From Promethearchaeota archaeon (GTDB taxonomy: Archaea > Asgardarchaeota > Lokiarchaeia > Sigynarchaeales > SOKP01): a stretch of 64,000 nt of DNA. The DNA lies in the NCBI GenBank assembly GCA_019058515.1, contig JAHPYY010000111.1:1-64000 (forward strand), read 5' to 3'. The notes under the pieces are model-generated. The model was not told where the DNA came from, made no database searches, and saw only the letters and a program-made list of their open reading frames with translations. Made by a program: the position numbers and the translations under genes. This document shows positions 35,440 through 43,675 of this stretch, piece by piece (position 1 is the stretch's first letter; each line of letters begins with the position of its first letter).

Positions 35440-35982
35440 CTAATACACATTTCGTTCTAGCATTTCTCTTTTCATGTCGTACGAAATATGCTGGTAATAT
35501 CTAATAGTATCGTTATTTCTCGTCCTTAGGTTATCAATTAAAAGATAGCGAAAAGATAATTCTTCTTTGGTGAGATTCTTTGCGGTTAGAATGTTATCAA
35601 CCACATACTTCACGAATTTAACCGACTCGTATGGGAAAAAATATGTCAACAGGTGTAATGAAAATAGTGAAACCATTTTATCGTCTTCTGTAAGGATAAT
35701 CTCCTTTAACAACGGTTGGATGGTTGAAGGTTTAAAAAGGGTAGTTTTAAGGTGGCATAAAATTAAGAGAGAAAATTGCCTTGTGAGGGTTTGTTTAGAA
35801 TGTTCGATGATAAATCTCAATGTGTCTATAACATTTACCAACGATATTTTAGATTGTTTGAACGCCCTATAAATTCTAAACGGTAATTGGCGCGAGTATT
35901 TCTTGTAGATTAGGTCAAAAGGATCGTTGAATAAGTCTAGAGCAATGTTTTCAATGCGGATTCTTCTACTTGATCGCTTCAA
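35440..35982 (-). CDS. Small helical protein of unknown function
   Basis: 180 residues, almost entirely helical and basic, with HEAT-like periodicity (TLTRQFSLLILCHLKTTLFK). No motif recognised. No export signal. Confidence 0.55.
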   Translation of the reverse strand: MKRSSRRIRIENIALDLFNDPFDLIYKKYSRQLPFRIYRAFKQSKISLVNVIDTLRFIIEHSKQTLTRQFSLLILCHLKTTLFKPSTIQPLLKEIILTEDDKMVSLFSLHLLTYFFPYESVKFVKYVVDNILTAKNLTKEELSFRYLLIDNLRTRNNDTIRYYQHISYDMKREMLERNVY

Positions 35983-36300
35983 ACCATCTCCTCCAATTAT
36001 TTTAAATGCCTTTTAGTTAACTTCGAGTTAAATCAACCATACTTTTCCTATATAACTAATAAAAAAAATCTATTAATAATAATTACGATATTTTACTCGT
36101 CCTTATATATAAGTTCATATTATTTTAAGAATAAACAATTCCCATTTAATAAACATCTTAGGAGTATCTCTAAGAATTACAGCACTTAAACAAATTTCAA
36201 ATAACTTTTAATCCGCAATTTTAAATTTTCTTGAATTTTTACTTATCTGGATTATTGCTGTAAGTAGAATATATTAAATCAAACTAAAATTCTTATTACT
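35983..36300. other. AT-rich intergenic region with a small hairpin
   Basis: 318 bases without a gene, holding the divergent promoters of the flanking genes. TCTTAG and CTAAGA (36156-36175) form a 6-bp hairpin with an 8-base loop. Nothing else seen. Confidence 0.5.
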
Positions 36301-36876
36301 ATGGGATTTCTAAAGATAAATTTTGAGGACATTTCCTTTAGTCCTCAAACTCAAGAGATGTGCGTATCATCGAGTTTTAAGTGTCCGTTTTACGAACACT
36401 CCTGGAGTTGTCCTCCCGCAGCACCTTATTTGGAAAAACAGGTTTCTACTTATAAAGACTACTTCCTAGTGTATTCTCAGTTTGATTTAGAGGAGTATAT
36501 AAAAAAAGAAAGAGAGAAGAATCCAAAAAGATCGGAGTTTTACATTAAAAATACCTATTTCTTAAAAAGCGTAATGACCAATCTGTTGGATAAAGAATTT
36601 AACGAACTCTTGAGCCATTTCAATAAAGTTTTTAGAAAGAAATTACTTCTATATTACGGAACTTGTAATTTTTGCCACATACAATCCGCAGGGAAGTGTA
36701 CCTATGATGATGGAGTCCCTTGTCGATTTCCTAAGGATCGCAGGTATTCAATGGAAGCTGTAGGAATAGAAGTTATTAAAACCGTATTAGAGTTAAAAAA
36801 AAAGGGAATTGAGTTAGGTTTTGAGTATCCTTCAAGCAAATACGATTACAAATTTGGATTAGCGTGCTTCAAATAA
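36301..36876 (+). CDS. DUF2284 family cysteine-rich metal-binding protein
   Basis: 191 residues. Two Cys sets: C21-X6-C28-X8-C37 followed by PPAAPYLEK, and C122-X2-C125-X7-C133-X7-C141, then the conserved RRYSMEAVGIEV. DUF2284 proteins are annotated as predicted metal binding; the Cys number would allow an Fe-S cluster or redox metal site. A second member at 38480-39022 has the same N-terminal Cys positions. They bracket an HxlR regulator and a Cys-rich micropeptide, suggesting one redox or metal-response locus (inference). Confidence 0.85.
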   Translation: MGFLKINFEDISFSPQTQEMCVSSSFKCPFYEHSWSCPPAAPYLEKQVSTYKDYFLVYSQFDLEEYIKKEREKNPKRSEFYIKNTYFLKSVMTNLLDKEFNELLSHFNKVFRKKLLLYYGTCNFCHIQSAGKCTYDDGVPCRFPKDRRYSMEAVGIEVIKTVLELKKKGIELGFEYPSSKYDYKFGLACFK

Positions 36877-36893
36877 TAAATTGAGTTGGTAGT

Positions 36894-37577
36894 TTAAATA
36901 ACTTTTACCTTCGGATAAGGATTTTTCTGGATATTATAAGCAAACCCCGCTATGATTGTGTAGATCATAAGACTAAGGTCAATTAGACCAGTTGTGGTCA
37001 AAAAATCAACAGCTTCAATCGGAGTCAAAAAGGGTACCCCAAACATCCCTCCCATAATGGTAAGTACAAAAATGATAGTTGATACTACTATACTTATAAG
37101 CCAAGATTTGGAGATATAGGTGCCTGCGCTTCCAGAAAACATTTTTCTCCAGAATTTCAAGGGTTTATTGATAGTTATCGCTACGACGCTTATTAACACC
37201 CCAAGCATGAAGAAGGCTATTCCACCTCCAAACAAGAGTTGGGTTATTTGAAGAATTAGCAATCCTAGTGCTCCATATTTCCTATCTACGAATTTTAAAG
37301 ACCAAATTATAACCAAGATGCCAATTATTATCGCAATTATACCAGTTACGAGAAAGTTGGGAATCAAGGTCAAAGCCATTTCACCTCCCTCTTCCCAATA
37401 ACCTTGACCAGGCGCGATTGCATCTATTACTATACCATTCGTAGCAATATTGCCTTGTAGAACCTCGAAAAAACCGTGTTCCATACTTATAAAACCCCCA
37501 ACAACTCCTATGGTTGAAACATTTATTTTAGTTGCATTGGGAGTAGATATTTCATATTCTGAAACTTCTGACAGCAT
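36894..37577 (-). CDS. Polytopic membrane protein of unknown function
   Basis: 227 residues with about five hydrophobic helices from residue 72 on, preceded by a polar N-terminal region rich in Thr/Asn/Gly that could be extracellular. No transporter motif recognised. It lies between the first DUF2284 gene and the HxlR regulator. Confidence 0.65.
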   Translation of the reverse strand: MLSEVSEYEISTPNATKINVSTIGVVGGFISMEHGFFEVLQGNIATNGIVIDAIAPGQGYWEEGGEMALTLIPNFLVTGIIAIIIGILVIIWSLKFVDRKYGALGLLILQITQLLFGGGIAFFMLGVLISVVAITINKPLKFWRKMFSGSAGTYISKSWLISIVVSTIIFVLTIMGGMFGVPFLTPIEAVDFLTTTGLIDLSLMIYTIIAGFAYNIQKNPYPKVKVI

Positions 37578-37795
37578 TTATCGCATCTTTGTAACTTTCG
37601 ATTTCTGAAATTTAAAAGGTGAAGAGAATTTCCTTTGAGAATTTTAAGATTAAATGTTTATATTAATATAATGGGAGCCAATAATTGATTTTTAAGAGAG
37701 TTTAAATCAATCATGCAGGAGAAAAGGATAAAATAAGAATGCAAGTTTAATTAACCCTAACAAGTCAAAAAGCGCTGTGTTTAGAGGCTGCTAAC

Positions 37796-38158
37796 TTAAA
37801 TATTACTACATGACTCTTTTTTAGATACCCACTTCATAAGCGGTATCATTGCTTCTCTCACTTCAAATCCGTCCTGAGTTAACGAATATTCAACCCTAGG
37901 AGGAATTTCTGGAAATATCTCTTTTTTTACAAGACCAGCGTCGTTCAATTCTGTTAATCTATCGGATAAGGTTGTTGGATTAATAGTTTTTAAATTCTTC
38001 ATGATTTCGTTAAATCTAATTTTCTCGTGGTTTCCAATCAAACCTATGATGAGAAGAGCCCATTTCTTTGATAATAATTTGATGATACCTTCAATAGAGC
38101 ACAAACAAATTTCATTATCAGCAGTTATCTGGCAAAAATTATCGCTATCTTTTTTCAT
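37796..38158 (-). CDS. HxlR-family transcriptional regulator
   Basis: A 120-residue winged-helix protein of HxlR type. Its core is GIIKLLSKKWALLIIGLI, then KIRFNEIMKNLKTINPTTLSDRL (recognition helix) and the wing VEYSLTQDGFEV. Cysteines at positions 9, 18 and 20, and C117 near the end, fit thiol-based sensing as in YodB/HypR-type members. It is divergent from a Cys-rich micropeptide gene with a perfect palindrome between them, its likely operator. Confidence 0.92.
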   Translation of the reverse strand: MKKDSDNFCQITADNEICLCSIEGIIKLLSKKWALLIIGLIGNHEKIRFNEIMKNLKTINPTTLSDRLTELNDAGLVKKEIFPEIPPRVEYSLTQDGFEVREAMIPLMKWVSKKESCSNI

Positions 38159-38228
38159 AGTTACTTTCTTTATTTGTAGTCTCTATGAAGAAATTGACTT
38201 ACTAATTTAAATACTTTATTATGTATAA

Positions 38229-38249
38229 TTACTATAAAAAATATAGTAA
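38229..38249. promoter_or_regulatory. Perfect palindrome, probable HxlR operator
   Basis: Arms TTACTATA and TATAGTAA, 8 bp each, separated by AAAAA. It contains the TACT...AGTA halves typical of HxlR/YodB-type operators, though with a wider spacer. It lies 14 bases before the micropeptide ATG and 70 bases from the hxlR start, so binding could control both genes. A TTTAAATA box lies just upstream (about 38207-38214). Confidence 0.55.
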
Positions 38250-38262
38250 AAAAGATATAAAA

Positions 38263-38376
38263 ATGGCTGACTTAAAAATGGAAGAAAGTGAATGCTGTTG
38301 CGGTTGCGGAGGAGTAAAGAATCAAGAAATTGAATCTGAAAGCTCTAAAGAAGACGACACTTCATGTTGCAATTAA
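38263..38376 (+). CDS. Cysteine-rich micropeptide, 37 aa
   Basis: ATG to TAA, 37 residues. C11, C12, C13 and C15 with intervening Gly form a dense thiol cluster, a Glu/Ser-rich linker follows, and C35-C36 lie before the final Asn. Low hydrophobicity, very acidic. The pattern suggests a metallothionein-like chelator or thiol substrate. Being divergent from a Cys-containing HxlR regulator, with an operator-like palindrome just before its start, argues that it is a real gene. Too short for most gene callers. Function unproven. Confidence 0.6.
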   Translation: MADLKMEESECCCGCGGVKNQEIESESSKEDDTSCCN

Positions 38377-38479
38377 AAAAAGCTAAAACTATTTGGTAAA
38401 AAGGATTAGAATTCAAAAAATTTCAATTCAAAGCGTCTTAGATTGCAATATCTAAGAAACTGCTACTTTTTTTGTTTCT

Positions 38480-39022
38480 TTAGTTTCGAGAATTTTTAAC
38501 GCAAATCAAACCAAAACGAATAACATAATTCTTAGGGGGCCATTCTAAGTCTAGTTCGAGATTTTTTCCCGTTGCGGTTACATTAATTCCTACAGCTTCC
38601 ATAGAGTATCTTAGTTTATTGGGATAACGACAAGGAATGTTTTCCGGGTAAGTACAACTTTTTCCTTCTTTTTCACATATTTGGCAATGTCCTTCCCAGA
38701 GTATTTTTATGGTCTTATTATTTACCTTTAGCTCTTCTGCAAGATTTATAATTTCTTGTTTTAATCCCTCTCTCATTTTCTCCCAATTTCTTAAAGAAGA
38801 ATATTTTTGTCGTTTCATTTCTGCGTCTTTGGGTAGAAATTCTTTTTTATACACTAAATAAAACTTCTCGTAAGACATAATTTCTTTTTCTAAGTAAGGC
38901 GCAACAGGGGGGCAAGCCCAGGATCTCCGATAGTTAGGGCATCTAAACTTTTCATTAACACAATAGGTTTGCACGCTTGGGTCAAATACGATAGAATCCT
39001 TAGTTATCTGTTTCCAGGGCAT
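38480..39022 (-). CDS. DUF2284 family cysteine-rich metal-binding protein (second copy)
   Basis: 180 residues, paralogous to 36301-36876. C21, C28 and C37 are at identical positions, then PPVAPYLEKE, then C113-X2-C116-X6-C123-X7-C131 and LRYSMEAVGINV. The second Cys set differs by one residue in spacing. Same inferred metal or Fe-S binding. It is convergent with the micropeptide and divergent from the C_GCAxxG_C_C gene, keeping all thiol-rich genes together. Confidence 0.85.
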   Translation of the reverse strand: MPWKQITKDSIVFDPSVQTYCVNEKFRCPNYRRSWACPPVAPYLEKEIMSYEKFYLVYKKEFLPKDAEMKRQKYSSLRNWEKMREGLKQEIINLAEELKVNNKTIKILWEGHCQICEKEGKSCTYPENIPCRYPNKLRYSMEAVGINVTATGKNLELDLEWPPKNYVIRFGLICVKNSRN

Positions 39023-39102
39023 ATAATAGTAGAAAAATAATAGTTAAATAAGTTTAATCCAATAATTATATACCAATTAAATTCAACGGAAGATTAAATA
39101 AA

Positions 39103-39618
39103 ATGAGTATAGATAAGGAAAATATTATAAATAAAGCATTTGAACTAGGAAAAAAATACGAGAAAAAGAATACAGGTTGCGCTCAGACAGCAATTGCGGC
39201 AATTTTTGACGCGTTAGGAATTTGGAACGAAGATGTCTTTAAAGCTGGCTCGGGACTGGCAGATGGATTAGGATTAACGGGAGATGGAACATGCGGTGCT
39301 CTTACAGGAGGTTCTATGGTTATTGGATACCTCTTTGGTCGAGAACATAAAGATTTTGGCGATATGATGAAACCGATGAAGTCCTACGCTTTAGCGAAAA
39401 AGTTACATGATATGTACGTTAAAAAGTATGGTTCTTGCCGATGTTACGATGTCCAAGAGTCATTGGTAGGGAGAACTTATAATTTGTGGGACGAACAGGA
39501 GCTTAAGGAAGCCTTTTCTTCAGGAATGATGGAGCATTGTTCAACACTAGTTGGAACTATTGCAAAGTTCGCTACCAAAATCATCTTAGGAGCAGGATTC
39601 AAACCGACAATAGAATAA
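39103..39618 (+). CDS. C_GCAxxG_C_C family redox-type protein
   Basis: 171 residues with the family pattern: C26 in TGCAQTAIAAI, C64 in GTCGALTGG, C112 and C114 in GSCRCYDVQ, and C146 near the end. The family is thought to be redox-active or Fe-S binding with a possible membrane-facing helix. It lies 80 bases from the second DUF2284 gene, divergent. Confidence 0.88.
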   Translation: MSIDKENIINKAFELGKKYEKKNTGCAQTAIAAIFDALGIWNEDVFKAGSGLADGLGLTGDGTCGALTGGSMVIGYLFGREHKDFGDMMKPMKSYALAKKLHDMYVKKYGSCRCYDVQESLVGRTYNLWDEQELKEAFSSGMMEHCSTLVGTIAKFATKIILGAGFKPTIE

Positions 39619-39812
39619 CTTAGAATTAGTTGATTTATTCACAAAAGTAGTCGTAAAACTTAAATTGGTCGATTAACGCGCTGCAATAAGGTAATAAACC
39701 ATAAACTTAAATTTATGAAATTTACCTAAATTATATCGTTTTAATTAAAAATTTTTTAAACAACTATTTGTTATTTATCTTAATCTAAAAATTATAAAGT
39801 GATTTAATAGCA

Positions 39813-40055
39813 ATGACTGAAGAAACTCGTACATGCCCCTTCTGTGGAAAAACACACTTGAAACATCCGTATTGGACGCACGTTCAACAGAATCACCCGG
39901 AGGAATACAAAAAGAAACAGACATGGATACAACTTTACAAGGATTATCGAGCTATGGGAATGGATCCCGAGATATGCTTTACAGTAATTGGAGAATTATT
40001 TAACTCCGAAGCTAATGAAGTTAAATTCTTTTTAGAGCAAAACGACGCTTTATGA
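39813..40055 (+). CDS. C2H2-like zinc-finger small protein, 80 aa
   Basis: 80 residues. CPFCGKTHLKHPYWTHVQQNH gives C8-X2-C11 and two His in a following helix, as in a C2H2 finger. The rest is helical with one further Cys. Possibly a nucleic-acid or protein binder; unknown family. Monocistronic. Confidence 0.7.
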   Translation: MTEETRTCPFCGKTHLKHPYWTHVQQNHPEEYKKKQTWIQLYKDYRAMGMDPEICFTVIGELFNSEANEVKFFLEQNDAL

Positions 40056-40691
40056 AATTTTTATTTTTGTCTAATTTCTTTTGAATTTAGCTTTGAAACA
40101 CGCTACTTAACGATAGTTCGTAAAAAAGTTTTAAATAAATTTCAAGCTTCTCGTCTTCTGCTTTTAAAAATCCAGATAATTGAAGTATGTTTTTGAAGGT
40201 ATTCCTATTTCTTTTAAAATTCCCATATGGTAAAGAATTAACTTGGAAATATAACACCTAATTATCTTGTCGTATCTCTTATTTTTAGGGTTTTATTTAA
40301 AGTGTAGAAGCAAAGAGTAATAAGAAACGATAATGATATAACTCCCATAAGATTGCTCGTAATTAATTGTATAGGTGAAGCTGTAGAGAATGAAAATGGG
40401 CTAATGTCTGATAGATAAAAAAAAATTGAGACGATTCCTGAAACTACTATAATAAATAACCATTAAAAAGTGGTGCAAAGACAAAACACAATAAGTATAA
40501 AATAACATACATTAGAAAAGAATGCCTATTTGGAAATTTTTTGCGTTTCTTTATGGTTCTTGATTTATTATTGGACCGCTCCACAAATTTTTTTTAGAAT
40601 GAAGGGTATTTAAGCGTTATCTATTCACATTTTTCCCCATTGTTAGGTTTTAAAAAAAGCAAGTAAAAAAATTAAAAAATTTAATTAAGAA
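40056..40691. other. Long intergenic region, one doubtful small frame
   Basis: 636 bases, very AT-rich, with no recognised gene, RNA or repeat apart from the 56-codon minus-strand frame listed separately. The overall look is of decayed sequence. Confidence 0.5.
40087..40257 (-). CDS. Doubtful small protein, 56 aa
   Basis: A GTG-started frame of 56 residues that directly follows a TAG stop. The translation (for example NTFKNILQLSGFLKAEDEKL) is amphipathic and protein-like, so it may be the end of a decayed gene. No ribosome site and no domain. Confidence 0.25.
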   Translation of the reverse strand: MLYFQVNSLPYGNFKRNRNTFKNILQLSGFLKAEDEKLEIYLKLFYELSLSSVFQS

Positions 40692-40982
40692 TTAGAATTC
40701 TTCCTCTTCGTCTTCTTCCTTTAACAACCCAGATTGCTTGAGTAAATCTTCTACGGTATCTCTTGCTTTGATAACTTGTTCGTTTTCTTTTAGATTTAAG
40801 TTTTCTATTACACTGTCAGTAAATTCCATGAATTTTTTTATTGAGGTTGACGAGAAATCCGAAACTTTCTCAGATGTTTCTTCGATAAACGAGCGCCCAG
40901 ATTCTCCAAATACATTGCCAACAAAGTCCTTAAAGGCGTTGTTCATTTTGTCCAAAATATTTTCGTTCTTTTCTTCGCTCAT
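40692..40982 (-). CDS. Small acidic helical protein, 96 aa
   Basis: 96 residues, all-helical prediction with amphipathic repeats (KMNNAFKDFVGNVFGESG) and an acidic tail EEDEEEEF. No Cys or motif. Possibly a membrane-surface or coiled-coil protein. Family not recognised. Confidence 0.6.
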   Translation of the reverse strand: MSEEKNENILDKMNNAFKDFVGNVFGESGRSFIEETSEKVSDFSSTSIKKFMEFTDSVIENLNLKENEQVIKARDTVEDLLKQSGLLKEEDEEEEF

Positions 40983-41068
40983 AATTTAGTTCACCAACAA
41001 TTATGATTAGAAACGATAAGAAAGGATACATAAAGCAGTAAATAAGTTTTATCATATCTATTCAAATA

Positions 41069-41440
41069 TTAAATAACGGCAATTCCTTCGATTTCGATTT
41101 TCCAATCGGAACTAAAAAGAGACGAAACCACCATCGCCGAAGAAGCTGGGAACTCTGTTACTCCGTTATTCGTAAAAAACTCAATGTAGCCTCTTCTAAA
41201 TCCTTCGATTTCATTGTAGTTTTTTAAAAATATGGTCATCTTAACTAAATTGCCTACACTTCCTTCCGCTTCTACGAGAATATCTTTAATTTTGTTAAGA
41301 CATATGAATGTCTGCTCAGTGATGTCTTCAGGAATGCGGTTATTTTCTATAGGTACTTGCCCAGAAATGTATAATGTATCATTTACCTTTATGGCTCCAC
41401 TGTAAGGAATTCCACCTTTATATATTTTTTTTTCAACCAT
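41069..41440 (-). CDS. RidA-like (YjgF/UK114) protein, catalytic Arg replaced
   Basis: 123 residues with the Rid fold: SGAIKVNDTLYISGQVP at the start and FPASSAMVVSSLFSSDWKIEIEGIAV at the end (split across two strands). RidA enzymes hydrolyse enamines/imines using an Arg in PAR(S/T). Here the residue is Ser (PASS), so deaminase activity is doubtful and it may bind another ligand. It is a stand-alone gene. Confidence 0.88.
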   Translation of the reverse strand: MVEKKIYKGGIPYSGAIKVNDTLYISGQVPIENNRIPEDITEQTFICLNKIKDILVEAEGSVGNLVKMTIFLKNYNEIEGFRRGYIEFFTNNGVTEFPASSAMVVSSLFSSDWKIEIEGIAVI

Positions 41441-41716
41441 AGTTAGCTATAATTATGTGTTTTTATTGAATAGACACAGAGAATATTAAAGGTTTATTAT
41501 ACGGTAGCAAGAGGATTAATAAAATAAGAAGGTATACAGTTGGTGAGCATCTGTGGAAAAAAAGATTTATTCCAGATTTGGAACTTCTTTAGTATTTACA
41601 ATAAAGCTGCTTTTTTATCAAGGGAATTATATTTCAAGTCATCATTAAAATTAATATAATGCATAAAAGCTTTTTTTACAAGTTTCATTCTAATAAAAAA
41701 ATTTAAAAAAGAAAAG

Positions 41717-42455
41717 GTGTCAAAGAATTTTCAGTGAATTTGATGGGCTCCCTTTTAAAATACCGTTAGTAATGGTGGGAAGCTCACCTTGGGCGGGAAG
41801 TCCTCAGTTTGGAAATAATGCGCGCCTATATCTAAAGAAATTTCTTAGAAAACTAGATGCTATGCTTGAAACTTTAGAAGCTACTTACGAAGTTGGGGCT
41901 CGAGGTATCCATTGCGTTCCTATTGGGAAAATGGGTGAAGCTGCTAGAGTGATGGTAGAAAATTACGACGATTACTTTGTCGTTGGGAGTTGTTTTCCAG
42001 AACCAAATACTATGCTAGAAGATGTTGTAAAAATAGAGCCAAAAATCATCTTTCTTCACGCAAGCGTTTCTGACAAAAAGGACAATGCGTTTCTACAATT
42101 ATTGGACGATGTTTCCTCCAGAGGTTTTATCCCAGGAATTGCCGTACATAACCCTGTACCTACGCTAAGGTTTTCACTTAAGAACGCTAAGGATGTAAAG
42201 TGTTTCTTAGTCCCCTTTAACGCGAGAGGGTTCATGATGGGGAAAAGGAAAGAATTGGAAGAATTAGTAGATGAAAATAAAGATAAAGCCTTTTTTGGTA
42301 TGAAGACATTAGCTGCAGGAAAATTAGATTTCAAAAAAGCGTTCGAATTCATTGGACAGCACAACATCTGCTCGGTTATTTTAGGACAAGTAGATGTAGA
42401 AGAAGCCAGAGAATCGACTAAAGCTGCTTTATCAGTTTTACAAAATGGGATTTGA
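41717..42455 (+). CDS. TIM-barrel-like protein with a 5' frame break
   Basis: Beyond the ATG at 41772 (228 codons, including stop), the same frame is open upstream and reads FSEFDGLPFKIPLVMVGSS, clearly coding, yet has no ATG, GTG or TTG before its stop. A GTG at 41717 behind AAAAGG encodes MSKNF and joins the frame perfectly if one T in the TTTT at 41728-41731 is removed. So either a 1-base frameshift, a sequence error, or initiation at 41772 of a shorter protein. The domain looks like an (beta/alpha) barrel, with alternate strands such as GARGIHCVPIG and FFGMKTLAAGKL (aldo/keto-reductase-like end). Function unknown. Confidence 0.6.
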
Positions 42456-42606
42456 AGAAATGGAAAAAAAAGTGGAATTCCTAATGAAAGAGGTTCCTGG
42501 TAAAGAGCTTCCCAGCGAATATAAGGTCAAGTGTAAGTACCGAAATATGGTAAGCCTTTCTAAAATTTTTGGAATAAGGGACGAAAAATTTATGGAACCA
42601 GAATAG
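42445..42606 (+). CDS. Small protein overlapping the previous gene, 53 aa
   Basis: Starts inside the last codons of the barrel gene (ATGGGATTTGA overlap), a typical translational-coupling arrangement. 53 residues, charged, with one Cys (KVKCKYRNMVSLSKIFG). An internal ATG at 42460 is an alternative start. No family recognised. Confidence 0.45.
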   Translation: MGFEEMEKKVEFLMKEVPGKELPSEYKVKCKYRNMVSLSKIFGIRDEKFMEPE

Positions 42607-42759
42607 CAGGGAATTATTGCGTGTCATGCGTTTACTAACTTTTATTCAGGGTATTAATCTTCTATTTAAAACAATATTACTCCCGTATTCTTCAATTACG
42701 AGCATTTGTTTTTTATAGTAAAAAAAATTATGCAAATAATAGAATTTATGGTGAATAAA

Positions 42760-43605
42760 ATGTCAGAATATAAATATCAACATATTAAAATAGATTTACC
42801 AAAATCCAAGGAAGGCGGAACGATTGATGGTAATTACACTGTAATTAATATGAACAGACCTGATAAATTAAACGCGCTTCAAGTGTTAACACTTAAAGAA
42901 ATTGCTTTAGCTTTGGATACGATGGATTTAGACCCTGATATTAGATGCGTAGTGTTAAGAGGGACAAAAGAGTTTTCCAAGAAACCCGCTTTTTCTGCGG
43001 GAGCTGATTTGGCAGCACCTATGGATAATAGGGTTAAGCCTAACATACCGATGCATATGATGCATACACAAGAATATCGACATAAGTATTACGATCAGAT
43101 TGAGCGGTTTATTAAACCATTAATTGGAGCTGTAGACGGATACGCGTTAGGTGGAGGTCTTGAATTATGTTTAGTATGCGATGTGATAATCGCAAGCAAG
43201 CGATCTCAATTTGGATTTCCAGAGATAAAAAGAGGAATCTTTCCCTCTAACGGTGGTACGCAGAGAATGGCTCAACACATCGGAGTAGCAAGGACGATAA
43301 ATATGATGTATTTTGGAGAACATTATTCTGCTGAGCAAATGCACGAGTGGGGATTTGTGACCCACCTTTTAGACGACGATAAGTTTGAGGATTATGTTCA
43401 TGAAAAAGCAAAATGGTTGAGTGAAGCTGCTACAACGAGTTTAGCTATGATAAAAAAATCGATAAGATATGGCACCCAAGTACCCCTAAATATTGGCTTA
43501 CAATTTGAACAATTTGGATTCGGCATCAATTCAGGCGCAAAGGATGTATCTGAAGGTATTTCAGCTTTTCTCCAACGAAGAGAGCCAAAATTCAAGGGAT
43601 TCTAA
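42760..43605 (+). CDS. Enoyl-CoA hydratase/isomerase (crotonase) family protein
   Basis: A 281-residue crotonase for beta-oxidation-type chemistry. Oxyanion-hole loops are FSAGADLAAP and DGYALGGGLELCL. The first catalytic Glu is present (GFPEIKRGIFPSNGGTQR), but the second (Glu164 of rat hydratase) is replaced by Asn in TINMMYFG. Such single-Glu members may be isomerases, hydrolases or hydratases of unusual substrates. The frame is open to 42706, but the ATG at 42760 is chosen because a GGTGA lies five bases before it. It precedes the hydroxyacyl-CoA dehydrogenase by 70 bases. Confidence 0.93.
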   Translation: MSEYKYQHIKIDLPKSKEGGTIDGNYTVINMNRPDKLNALQVLTLKEIALALDTMDLDPDIRCVVLRGTKEFSKKPAFSAGADLAAPMDNRVKPNIPMHMMHTQEYRHKYYDQIERFIKPLIGAVDGYALGGGLELCLVCDVIIASKRSQFGFPEIKRGIFPSNGGTQRMAQHIGVARTINMMYFGEHYSAEQMHEWGFVTHLLDDDKFEDYVHEKAKWLSEAATTSLAMIKKSIRYGTQVPLNIGLQFEQFGFGINSGAKDVSEGISAFLQRREPKFKGF

Positions 43606-43675
43606 ACATATATTTTTAATTTATTTATTTTTAAATTTATAAATTACATACTAGTAAATTAAGGTGAATAAAAAT

